Source of the DNA: Poecilobothrus nobilitatus
Taxonomy: Eukaryota > Arthropoda > Insecta > Diptera > Dolichopodidae
Length of the DNA stretch: 64,000 bases
NCBI GenBank assembly: GCA_947095535.1
Contig: OX352773.1
Span: forward strand, 126,868,830-126,932,829
Direction of reading: 5' to 3'
A program made the translations under genes and the position numbers. Below, piece after piece: positions 54,640-64,000 of this stretch. Below the pieces are notes generated by a model. It was not told the DNA's origin and did no database searches. It worked only from the letters and a program-made list of their open reading frames with translations. The number at the start of each line of letters is the position of its first letter. Position 1 is the first letter of the stretch.

Positions 54640-54958
54640 CTACTACCTCACGCAGTTCCTAAGCGGACGCAGATGCTTTCAGTCGTACCTTCACAGGATG
54701 GGACTAGTCCAGATACCTGAATGTTTCTATTGTGGGAGAGGCAGAGGTGATACAGAACACGTGATCTTCCACTGCGATCGGTGGACGGATGGCAGTGCTG
54801 CAGTTGAACAGATACTCGGACCGTTTTCACCAGAGAATATAGTAGAGTATGCGCTTGAAACCGAAACAAACTGGCGTCTGGTGGCGGAATCTATGCAAAA
54901 TACGCTTCGCACCAAGAACCATGAGGCTGAGGCAATAGGTCCGCAGCGACAAGTGTGA
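54640..54958 (+). pseudogene. LINE-D: ORF2 C-terminal zinc finger, part 2
   Basis: IPECFYCGRGRGDTEHVIFH then CDRW: a C-x2-C ... H-x4-C finger typical of the R1-clade C-terminus. Sequence before it (about 54660-54698) matches the preceding helix (YLHRMGL) without an ATG. It ends with EAEAIGPQRQV and is followed by the 3' UTR. Confidence 0.85.
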
Positions 54959-55223
54959 GCCCTATGCCTATCTGATAAGGCTCAGCCTGAAGCAATGTGA
55001 AAAACGGTACCGGGCTGGTGTCCTTGGTGTTAGGGGGGATTTTAGCCGATAGTCCACCTGAACATATATAGAAACTATCTAACAGTTCAATTTAAAGTAA
55101 TAAATTAATAAATAAACAAAAAAAAACTTGTCAATTGTACTTTGACGCGCTTTTTTTCTTTGCTCTATATTCTTATTTTTTCTTTATTTTTAAAATTTAT
55201 TATCTTTAAAACATAATTCTTAA

Positions 55224-55736
55224 AGAAATGCGAAAATATGTACCACCTGTGCACGAAATATTACTGGAAATTCCAAAGGAGTTCAGTGTAGTGGAAAATG
55301 TCACAGATTTTTCCACACTAAGTGTGCATCAGTGTCGAAGGAAGTGTTTGAAGCCATTAAATCAGGAAGAGCAATATGGAAATGCTATGAGTGTCCCCCT
55401 ACTGGTAATTGTACTTTAATAATTGAAGATAATGATGATGAAGATAACGATTCATCTCCTCAAACCAATTTTCCTGTCAACTTACCAGAAATTGACATAA
55501 ATGGATGCACTTTGCAAAGTTTAGCTTTGTATATGAAAACGCTGGTTACTGTAGTGCTTGAGATTCAAAAATCCCAAAATTACTTCTCAGCACAAATGGA
55601 TGCTACACAAAATCAATTAAAAGCCTTTGTAAAGTATAATAAACTAGTGCTGGAAGAAAATAAAAAGCTAAAAGAGAAAATAAAGCTCATTGATGATAGA
55701 ACAATTGAACTGAGAAGCATCGTAAATAAATTGTAA
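55224..55736 (+). pseudogene. LINE-E ORF1 (copy 2), lacking its first codons
   Basis: The PHD finger is open from 55224 (TGT of the first Cys at 55239), but no ATG lies upstream in frame: the MSAL start of copy 1 is replaced. The finger, acidic run and coiled coil are kept (KLVLEENKKLKEKIKLIDDR). A stop at 55734-55736 truncates it before the RRM-like domain. Confidence 0.75.
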
Positions 55737-57885
55737 TACCAATTAGATGAAAGTGAACAGAAAAGCTAGCATTACTAAGGGGAACATCATAAAAGTATCT
55801 AGTTTAAAAAAGTATTTCAAAAATAATTAAATGAATAAAATGCTTTATACTTGATGTAGTTAAAATCTGATAAAGATAAAGATGAAGTTATGGTGAAGAA
55901 ATCCAGCTACAAAAAATCTTTTCACAGCGGATGTAGACCTGGAGAAACATGGAAACAAAGAATTATTTTTTGGACACCATATTACTTCCCTGCAATCCAA
56001 ATTATACTATAAGGTAAGCAGCTTAAAATATCAGAAAAATTTAAATTCCTGTGGGTCAAAAATAATAAAATCTTCATGTGTAGATGAAGAACAGACAACT
56101 CCAAGGTATTTAGAATTGAAAATTTATGCGATATCAGTTTTATTAAAACAAAACACTGCAATGTACTACATAAAATAACCATTTCAAAACTGTTTACATT
56201 TTAAAAAAAAAACTTTTAATTTATTTATATTATTATATTGTATATAAAATTATTTATAAATTTACACTTTTGAATATTTCTTGTAACTATCCTAACTTTT
56301 AAGATAACCTATAACACTGTTTTTGAAAATTTTTACATTCAAATTAAATTTTTTTTTTCTCATTTAATCTTGAACAATATGTTAATTAAATCAACAACAA
56401 CAATTAACTTATTAATTAACTTAATATGTTTCAATATAATTCATCAAGTATTAATTTATTTCTCTTTGGTATCTACTTTTTATTCAATTATTTTCACTAC
56501 TAAGTTACATATAGATTTTTTTATTGCTTTATTAAAACAAAACTATACAAATAATTATTATGTATACAAAGGAATGTGTTCAAAACTTTTTTTATTTTTT
56601 AAAACAAATTCATACTTTAATTCTATAATTACAATATTTCTCTTTCTAAAATTTATTTACAATAATATACTTTTTTTTAATATCATAATCAATATAATAT
56701 CCAAATAATAATATCCAATCAATATAAATATTTTCATTCTTCGATTAAATTCAATATTAATTTTATCTATATTATACAATTTCGTAGTGATTGATAAACT
56801 AATTTTAATCATTGATAAGTTACATATTAAATTCTTTCTCAATCTAACTTTTAACATAACCTGTAACATTGCTTTTGAAAATTTTTACATTCACATATCA
56901 CATTTAATTTTTTTTCTCATTTAATCTTAAATAATTTGTTAATTAAATCAACATCAACAACAACAATTAACTTAACCTATAACATTCCTTTACTAATATG
57001 GTTCAATATAATTAATCAAATATTAATATATTTCTCTTTGGTATCTACTTTTTATTTATCTACTTCTTATTCACTACTAAATTGCATATCTATAGATTTT
57101 TTTTTTATTGCTTTATTAAAACAAAACTAAGATTACTATGTATACAAAGCAATATGCTCAAAACTTTTTTAATTTTTTAAAACAAATTTATGCTTTAATT
57201 CTATAATTACAATATTTATTTTTCTAAAATTAATTGACAATAATAAATTTTTTTTCTTATTTTACTTTCTCACTTTATATACTTCACTTTGCTTTCATTA
57301 TTTAATTATTTTAATAATTTAATTTACCTATAATTCTTAATTAAAAAATTTTGAATGACTATTGTAACTTATAAAAACACCTTTCACAAAAATTTTGACA
57401 AATTACACTCAAATGTCAAATATTATTTAAAAATAATATTAATTTTTACATACAATCTTACTCTTATTGATCAGCTGACAATGTTTTTCCAAATTATCCA
57501 AATTGTTTTTTTTTTATTACAAATGCACTTAGGCGAAACAAAGAACGTAAAAAACCATTTTAGAGTGGAACATTATTTATATTATGATTCAAGTTCAATG
57601 AGCTTAAAATATCAAAATAACTTTAATATATTGTACTTAAACATACAAAGTTTAAGAAAAAAATTGTTTGAATTAGAAACTTTTATTGAAAGTCTTAAAT
57701 GTGATGTAGATATAATTGTCTTAACTGAGATATGGCTTCTTTCTTCTGAAAATATTTTCTTTAATCTACCAGGGTATTATTCGTATTTTATTAATCGAGA
57801 AAAACCCTACGATGGAATTGCTAACTACATAAGAAATCACTTTCCTGGTAATATTCTTATTAGTGAGCAATTTGAAAATAGCCCA
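55224..57885 (+). mobile_element. LINE-E copy 2 (5' part, inside unit 1)
   Basis: It starts at the PHD finger directly after an AT-rich tract downstream of LINE-D, includes ORF1, a roughly 1.5-kb spacer with an internal duplication (landmarks 56319 and 56871) and the endonuclease start, and ends at the duplication junction. Confidence 0.85.
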
Positions 57886-57920
57886 ATAGCGGACAAGTCG
57901 GTGGCCATGGTTGCGACTTG
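57355..57920 (+). pseudogene. LINE-E endonuclease N-terminal half (copy 2) fused to LINE-D sequence
   Basis: FNILYLNIQSLRKKLFELET and VLTEIWLLSSENIFF (catalytic Glu) mark the domain start. After NSPI the frame continues into ADKSVAMVAT, which belongs to LINE-D ORF2, because of the tandem-duplication junction at 57886. The C-terminal half with GDFN and SDH motifs is absent here. Confidence 0.88.
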
Positions 57921-58800
57921 AGCAGAATAATGGCTAATACTCATGGGTCTGCCTCAAGTAAGCGACGACTCCTGATGAATACCGTGCAGTCGACGCTGTT
58001 ATATGGAACGAAGGTCTGGGGCGATCGAATGCAATTTGAGTGGTACAGAAAAGAGCTAGCTTCTGTCCAGCGACGCGCTGCTCTCCGGGTTGCCTGTTCT
58101 TACCGAACAGTTTCTGAAGCTGCGGTGCTCGTAATTGCTAGAGTTATACCCGTCGGACTCCTGGCATTGGAAAGAAAAAATATATACAGGTGAAGGACGG
58201 AGATCGGGTAAGAGAGAGCGACCACAGAAGAGAGAAGCTGCACCATGAACAAATGGCAGTAGCTTTGACACGTCGAGCCTAAGAGACGATAGAGCGCTCG
58301 GCTTCTGCCGCAAATAAAGAAGTGAGTTAGTTGTAAGCATGGGGAGGTAAACTACTACCTCACGCAGTTCCTAAGCGGACGCAGATGCTTTCAGTCGTAC
58401 CTTCACAGGATGGGACTAGTCCAGATACCTGAATGTTTCTATTGTGGGAGAGGCAGAGGTGATACAGAACACGTGATCTTCCACTGCGATCGGTGGACGG
58501 ATGGCAGTGCTGCAGTTGAACAGATACTCGGACCGTTTTCACCAGAGAATATAGTAGAGTATGCGCTTGAAACCGAAACAAACTGGCGTCTGGTGGCGGA
58601 ATCTATGCAAAATACGCTTCGCACCAAGAACCATGAGGCTGAGGCAATAGGTCCGCAGCGACAAGTGTGAGCCCTATGCCTATCTGATAAGGCTCAGCCT
58701 GAAGCAATATGAAAAACGGTACCGGGCTGGTGTCCTTGGTGTTAGGGGGGATTTTAGCCGATAGTCCACCTGAACATATATAGAAACTATCTAACAGTTC
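57886..58800 (+). pseudogene. LINE-D ORF2 C-terminus and 3' UTR, duplicated copy
   Basis: A second copy of 54174-55088, including the frames 57918-58193 and 58352-58670 with the CFYCGRGRGDTEH finger. It has no RT upstream and arose by tandem duplication. Confidence 0.9.
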
Positions 58801-58935
58801 AATTTAAAGTAATAAATTAATAAATAAACAAAAAAAAACTTGTCAATTGTACTTTGACGCGCTTTTTTTCTTTGCTCTATATTCTTATTTTTTCTTTATT
58901 TTTAAAATTTATTATCTTTAAAACATAATTCTTAA

Positions 58936-59448
58936 AGAAATGCGAAAATATGTACCACCTGTGCACGAAATATTACTGGAAATTCCAAAGGAGTTCAGTG
59001 TAGTGGAAAATGTCACAGATTTTTCCACACTAAGTGTGCATCAGTGTCGAAGGAAGTGTTTGAAGCCATTAAATCAGGAAGAGCAATATGGAAATGCTAT
59101 GAGTGTCCCCCTACTGGTAATTGTACTTTAATAATTGAAGATAATGATGATGAAGATAACGATTCATCTCCTCAAACTAATTTTCCTGTCAACTTACCAG
59201 AAATTGACATAAATGGATGCACTTTGCAAAGTTTAGCTTTGTATATGAAAACGCTGGTTACTGTAGTGCTTGAGATTCAAAAATCCCAAAATTACTTCTC
59301 AGCACAAATGGATGCTACACAAAATCAATTAAAAGCCTTTGTAAAGTATAATAAACTAGTGCTGGAAGAAAATAAAAAGCTAAAAGAGAAAATAAAGCTC
59401 ATTGATGATAGAACAATTGAACTGAGAAGCATCGTAAATAAATTGTAA
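58936..59448 (+). pseudogene. LINE-E ORF1 (copy 3)
   Basis: Identical in protein to copy 2: PHD finger without ATG, acidic run, coiled coil, premature stop before the RRM-like part. One silent-looking change lies at 59178. Confidence 0.75.
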
Positions 59449-61066
59449 TACCAATTAGATGAAAGTGAACAGAAAAGCTAGCATTACTAAGGGGAACATC
59501 ATAAAAGTATCTAGTTTAAAAAAGTATTTCAAAAATAATTAAATGAATAAAATGCTTTATACTTGATGTAGTTAAAATCTGATAAAGATAAAGATGAAGT
59601 TATGGTGAAGAAATCCAGCTACAAAAAATCTTTTCACAGCGGATGTAGACCTGGAGAAACATGGAAACAAAGAATTATTTTTTGGACACCATATTACTTC
59701 CCTGCAATCCAAATTATACTATAAGGTAAGCAGCTTAAAATATCAGAAAAATTTAAATTCCTGTGGGTCAAAAATAATAAAATCTTCATGTGTAGATGAA
59801 GAACAGACAACTCCAAGGTATTTAGAATTGAAAATTTATGCGATATCAGTTTTATTAAAACAAAACACTGCAATGTACTACATAAAATAACCATTTCAAA
59901 ACTGTTTACATTTTAAAAAAAAAACTTTTAATTTATTTATATTATTATATTGTATATAAAATTATTTATAAATTTACACTTTTGAATATTTCTTGTAACT
60001 ATCCTAACTTTTAAGATAACCTATAACACTGTTTTTGAAAATTTTTACATTCAAATTAAATTTTTTTTTTCTCATTTAATCTTGAACAATATGTTAATTA
60101 AATCAACAACAACAATTAACTTATTAATTAACTTAATATGTTTCAATATAATTCATCAAGTATTAATTTATTTCTCTTTGGTATCTACTTTTTATTCAAT
60201 TATTTTCACTACTAAGTTACATATAGATTTTTTTATTGCTTTATTAAAACAAAACTATACAAATAATTATTATGTATACAAAGGAATGTGTTCAAAACTT
60301 TTTTTATTTTTTAAAACAAATTCATACTTTAATTCTATAATTACAATATTTCTCTTTCTAAAATTTATTTACAATAATATACTTTTTTTTAATATCATAA
60401 TCAATATAATATCCAAATAATAATATCCAATCAATATAAATATTTTCATTCTTCGATTAAATTCAATATTAATTTTATCTATATTATACAATTTCGTAGT
60501 GATTGATAAACTAATTTTAATCATTGATAAGTTACATATTAAATTCTTTCTCAATCTAACTTTTAACATAACCTGTAACATTGCTTTTGAAAATTTTTAC
60601 ATTCACATATCACATTTAATTTTTTTTCTCATTTAATCTTAAATAATTTGTTAATTAAATCAACATCAACAACAACAATTAACTTAACCTATAACATTCC
60701 TTTACTAATATGGTTCAATATAATTAATCAAATATTAATATATTTCTCTTTGGTATCTACTTTTTATTTATCTACTTCTTATTCACTACTAAATTGCATA
60801 TCTATAGATTTTTTTTTTATTGCTTTATTAAAACAAAACTAAGATTACTATGTATACAAAGCAATATGCTCAAAACTTTTTTAATTTTTTAAAACAAATT
60901 TATGCTTTAATTCTATAATTACAATATTTATTTTTCTAAAATTAATTGACAATAATAAATTTTTTTTCTTATTTTACTTTCTCACTTTATATACTTCACT
61001 TTGCTTTCATTATTTAATTATTTTAATAATTTAATTTACCTATAATTCTTAATTAAAAAATTTTGA

Positions 61067-62152
61067 ATGACTATTGTAACTTATAAAAACACCTTTCACA
61101 AAAATTTTGACAAATTACACTCAAATGTCAAATATTATTTAAAAATAATATTAATTTTTACATACAATCTTACTCTTATTGATCAGCTGACAATGTTTTT
61201 CCAAATTATCCAAATTGTTTTTTTTTTATTACAAATGCACTTAGGCGAAACAAAGAACGTAAAAAACCATTTTAGAGTGGAACATTATCTATATTATGAT
61301 TCAAGTTCAATGAGCTTAAAATATCAAAATAACTTTAATATATTGTACTTAAACATACAAAGTTTAAGAAAAAAATTGTTTGAATTAGAAACTTTTATTG
61401 AAAGTCTTAAATGTGATGTAGATATAATTGTCTTAACTGAGATATGGCTTCTTTCTTCTGAAAATATTTTCTTTAATCTACCAGGGTATTATTCGTATTT
61501 TATTAATCGAGAAAAACCCTACGATGGAATTGCTAACTACATAAGAAATCACTTTCCTGGTAATATTCTTATTAGTGAGCAATTTGAAAATAGCCCAATA
61601 TTGGGAATTAAGCTAACGAAGGAAAATTTTAATATTATTGGCATATACAGATCACACGAGATAAACCCTATGAACTTTATTAATAGATTTGATGAGCTAA
61701 CTTCAAACCTTAAACGAGCTATAATAGTAGGTGATTTTAATCTAGATTTTTTAAATGTTAACAACTTTGTAGTAATATCGTATAAAAATATGTTGTTAAA
61801 TTATGGTTTTCTGATTTGTAATAAGATATCCGAAAAATTTGCAACTAGATTTGGAACACAATCAAAAACAATAATTGATCATTTAGTAACCGATATGGTA
61901 GAGAAGGAATATCATATACATGTCCTAGACTGTTCTTTGTCTGATCATGAAATGCTTTTTATCAGTACTGATCGGAAGTTCACAAAAAGTAGTAACGTAA
62001 AATATAAAACGGCTTTAAACTACATTAACATTGATATTGATGATTTCTGGTTAACCATTCAATCTTACAATGAAGCTGATGAAATCATTGATAATCTTAC
62101 TTCTTTAATAAATAATAATACTGTACGTATCGAAATAAAAAATATTATATAA
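61067..62152 (+). CDS. LINE-E ORF2 N-terminal part: complete endonuclease
   Basis: A 361-codon ORF. Residues 1-80 are a hydrophobic, low-complexity lead that may be untranslated; NNFNILYLNIQSLRKKLF starts the domain. Catalytic motifs: VLTEIWLLSS (Glu), AIIVGDFNLDFLNV (Asp/Asn), TIIDHLVTDM and CSLSDHEMLFIS (Asp-His). The fold would nick target DNA. The ORF closes at 62152, where a 25-bp block (ACTG.ACGTATCGAAATAAAAAA) is doubled (about 62121 and 62153), a small duplication that caused the frameshift. RT follows from 62170 in other frames. Confidence 0.85.
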   Translation: MTIVTYKNTFHKNFDKLHSNVKYYLKIILIFTYNLTLIDQLTMFFQIIQIVFFLLQMHLGETKNVKNHFRVEHYLYYDSSSMSLKYQNNFNILYLNIQSLRKKLFELETFIESLKCDVDIIVLTEIWLLSSENIFFNLPGYYSYFINREKPYDGIANYIRNHFPGNILISEQFENSPILGIKLTKENFNIIGIYRSHEINPMNFINRFDELTSNLKRAIIVGDFNLDFLNVNNFVVISYKNMLLNYGFLICNKISEKFATRFGTQSKTIIDHLVTDMVEKEYHIHVLDCSLSDHEMLFISTDRKFTKSSNVKYKTALNYINIDIDDFWLTIQSYNEADEIIDNLTSLINNNTVRIEIKNII

Positions 62153-63000
62153 TACTGAACGTATCGAAATAAAAAAAAAGACATGGATGACTGAGGAGAT
62201 TCTAAGAGTAATGAAAATCAGAGACTCATTTAACAAATGCAGAAAAAAATATGTGGGTAATGAACGCATTAGTAACTTATATATTAAATATAGATATAGG
62301 ATTAAAAAATAAATAGGAATTTTTCTGTGGAAAAAGAAAAATACTGCTCGGACAGAATATCTTTACACCCCAATGATACTAAAAGACTGTGGAATTTATA
62401 TAAAGAGATCATTTTTAACACTGATTAACACTAACATCGAGCAAAAAAAACCAATTAAAATAATATGTCAGAATGATAAAACAGTCGAAAATGAAAAGGA
62501 AATCTCAGAATGTTTTAACAACTTTTTTGTAAATGTAACGAAAGAAATTAACGTACGTAATATTACTCTTGATCATGTTTATATAAGCAAATTCAGACAT
62601 ACTATCTTCTCAAACTTTCAATTGACTGGAACAAATTCCGAAGAGGTCTGCACAGCTATCAGCACATTAAATGCGGCAGCAGCTACTGGAATTGATAATA
62701 TTTCTACGAAATTTATCAAACGCTTTGCGGATCGTTTGGCTCCAACTTTCGTTAAGTTAATTAATAAATCATTTCGTAACGGTATTTTTCCTAATAAACT
62801 TAAATCGGCTACTATAATTCCAATTTATAAAAGCGGAAGCAATACAGATTGCTCAAACTATAGGCTCATTTCTATTTTACCAGCTATTTCCTAGATTTTT
62901 GAAATAGTTATAAAAAATAGATTGAATTATTTTATTTCTAATAATAATATTTTAAGCGAGCAACAATTTGGTTTCCAAACGAAGCTGCATGTCTGAATCT
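62153..63000 (+). pseudogene. LINE-E ORF2: linker and RT N-terminal part
   Basis: The frame from 62180 reads TWMTEEILRVMKIRDSFNK (post-endonuclease segment). The frame 62373-62894 has NNFFVNVTKEINVRNITLD, STLNAAAATGIDNISTKFIK (fingers), SATIIPIYKSGSNTDCSNYR and LISILPAIS, then a stop and IFEIVIKNRLNYF. Motif A and the YADD box are absent: the RT core is deleted between about 63000 and 63030. Confidence 0.82.
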
Positions 63001-63215
63001 AACCCACTTTATATCGAAAAGTATTGACAGCAAATTTGTATAGTATTGACAAAAATATACAAGAATGGTTAAATAAGCATAGGATTAATTAAAATGTGAA
63101 GAAAACAAAAATAATTATTTTCCAAAATAAATCGTGGAACTTAGGAACAAATATACTTTTGAAAATGAGAATGTTGAAATTATCAAAAATTTTAATTATT
63201 TAGGATTAAATATAG
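63001..63215 (+). pseudogene. LINE-E: residual RT C-terminal sequence
   Basis: Mixed frames give QEWLNKHRIN, KKTKIIIFQNKSW and IIKNFNYLGLNID, which match the region after the RT active site. The preceding palm is missing. Confidence 0.6.
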
Positions 63216-64000
63216 ACTAGATCGGCAAAAATCCTCAATCCAAACCCTCCTCGTGGGTGCCGACCGCAAATAATCACCAGCTAGGTGGTTAGGTACTAAT
63301 GGAAAGGTAAACTGAGTCTGTCTTTATGTATCGTATTACTGACACTTCGGTTTTCTCTGGAACCATCGGATTGGGGTAAACCTGGGCCGGATTCAAGGTG
63401 TTATACGACCCGTGCCGATGATCAGCCTGACTGGGGCCCAGTCTTAAAAATAGCCCATTCGCGAATGGAGTATTCGGAGTACCTGGCGACCCTCCGAATT
63501 AATTCATCTTACCTTATGTATACAAATCTCTGCATAGGGCGGACCTTCCTTTTCTTCGTACTCGTGGGATCAAATATGGAACAAATTTAAAAAAAAAGAT
63601 TCGAAAAAGAGTTAGCCGGCACTTCCCAAAAGTCGGCAAGTAAAGCGGCAAAACCGGACACTAGCAGTGCTAAGGAAAGTCACGAACAACCAAAAACGGT
63701 ACGCAAAGTTCCCCCATCGAAACAAGCCTTCTTCGATAAACGGTCGGCCTATAAAATTATTGAGAGGTAAGCTCTCTCAATATTGGTCAGTTATCTGAGG
63801 CTCAAAAGAACTCCTTAGCCTGGGCCAAAACAGTAGTAGGCCAGGTCAAGCCTCAAGAAGGACAAATACCAGGTTCATCGAAAGGCCTTATGTCCAAGAG
63901 ACAGAAGTCACGAAATGAGCCACAGGGTAGTTCGAAAAAGGCTAGGTTTCTAGGGAGCAACCAGGTAACCAAGCCTTTTAATGAAATTGCAAAGGATAGT
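63216..64000 (+). mobile_element. LINE-F: 5' end of an R1/LOA-like LINE running off the window
   Basis: A GC-richer 5' UTR (63216-63574) with ATACGACCCGTGCCGATGAT and TACTCGTGGGATCAAATATG, similar in plan to the LINE-C 5' region (CGACCCGTGTCGAGTGG; ACTCGTGGAACC). The ORF1 start region follows. The 3' part lies outside the window. Confidence 0.7.
63590..64000 (+). pseudogene. LINE-F: ORF1 N-terminal region
   Basis: The frame KELAGTSQKSASKAAKPD to SAYKIIER stops near 63768. Another frame continues with NIGQLSEAQKNSLAWAKTVV, MSKRQKSRNEPQGSSKKARF and runs off the end. The Lys/Ser-rich lead, LSEAQ..SLAWA helix and KRQ.S block resemble the N-terminus of LOA-type ORF1 (DUF4780-like) proteins of flies. 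The family assignment is tentative. The ATG at 63575 is followed by a stop after four codons. Confidence 0.5.

Larger units (their letters stand above)
52341..55090 (+). mobile_element. LINE-D: R1-clade non-LTR retrotransposon, internally deleted
   Basis: A GC-rich island. The 5' region has GCAGTAAGGAATGCTTGT and ACTAAAATCC, homologous to the LINE-C start. It has ORF1 pieces, then directly the C-terminal part of ORF2; endonuclease and most of RT are missing. The 3' end has an A-rich tail (about 55090-55130). Its last 0.9 kb lies in the 3,712-bp duplication. Confidence 0.8.
54174..57885 (+). repeat. 3,712-bp tandem duplication, unit 1
   Basis: It contains the LINE-D 3' end and LINE-E copy 2. 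It starts at ATAGCGGACAAG; the shared junction motif is ATA. By eye it differs from unit 2 at three positions: 54997 G/A, 55466 C/T and 57577 T/C. Confidence 0.95.
57886..61597 (+). repeat. 3,712-bp tandem duplication, unit 2
   Basis: The junction reads AATAGCCCAATAGCGGACAA: the LINE-E endonuclease is joined directly to LINE-D ORF2. At its right end LINE-E continues normally (CCCAATATTGGGAATTAAG), which identifies the original right flank. Confidence 0.95.
58936..63215 (+). mobile_element. LINE-E copy 3 (longest copy)
   Basis: ORF1, spacer, endonuclease and part of RT. The 5' half is in duplication unit 2. After 62894 the RT is cut: pieces of the RT end (LSEQQFGFQTK, then NFNYLGLNID near 63215) flank an internal loss. 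It ends where the LINE-F 5' region starts. Confidence 0.85.

Noticed and set aside
57355..57921. 188-aa protein as a real fusion gene
   Set aside because: The C-terminus comes from the tandem-duplication junction; the parental endonuclease continues normally in the second copy.

Overview
The window looks like a gene-poor, very AT-rich stretch of insect nuclear DNA, most likely from a higher fly (Diptera). Evidence: PHD-finger LINEs, R1-clade LINEs, a Ty3/Gypsy element and an insect-type Maverick; a 69-nt intron; and many copies of a non-autonomous repeat ending in (GGAC)n followed by a conserved tail, a look familiar from fly intergenic DNA. The species assignment is inference. I see no convincing single-copy host gene, no rRNA and no canonical tRNA. 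Almost everything recognisable is a mobile element, mostly broken.

Layout. 1-9.1 kb: degenerate Maverick/Polinton-like element with a chromodomain integrase (+), a frame-shifted protein-primed DNA polymerase B (-) with a short intron, small unknown ORFs, a 188-bp-arm inverted repeat and three tRNA-like SINE heads. 10.5-12.4 kb: LINE remnant split by a repeat (A1). 13.8-15.2 kb: element S with a 142-bp tandem array. 15.2-17.9 kb: minus-strand LINE-G. 18.0-30.1 kb: plus-strand LINE-A (PHD ORF1, endonuclease, RT), split by a Ty3/Gypsy element (LTRs 20456-21027 and 27149-29298, ATTA duplication) whose 3' LTR is itself split by element R1. 31.1-33.8 kb: hAT transposon with 8-bp duplication and an internally inverted transposase. 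33.9-41.4 kb: elements T1, A2, R2, A3 and AT-rich filler. 41.5-44.9 kb: GC-rich R1-clade LINE-C next to a (TTA)n tract. 44.9-49.0 kb: minus-strand LINE-B split by T2. 49.1-51.2 kb: LINE-E copy 1, cut by T3. 52.2-55.1 kb: R1-clade LINE-D, again next to an (ATT)n tract. 54174-61597: exact 3,712-bp tandem duplication carrying the LINE-D tail and the LINE-E 5' half. 58.9-63.2 kb: LINE-E copy 3. 63.2-64.0 kb: 5' end of another R1/LOA-like LINE.

The most interesting structure is a group of nine related non-autonomous repeats (A, R, S, T; about 10 kb in total). They share a (GGAC)n-containing 3' region. R, S and T also share a longer tail and carry 12-13 bp inverted terminal motifs. Inside, they carry different tandem monomers (about 475, 142 or 147 bp), and S combines an R-type left end with a T-type right end. 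They look like modular satellite carriers. The nesting gives a relative order of events: LINE-A, then the Gypsy element, then R1.
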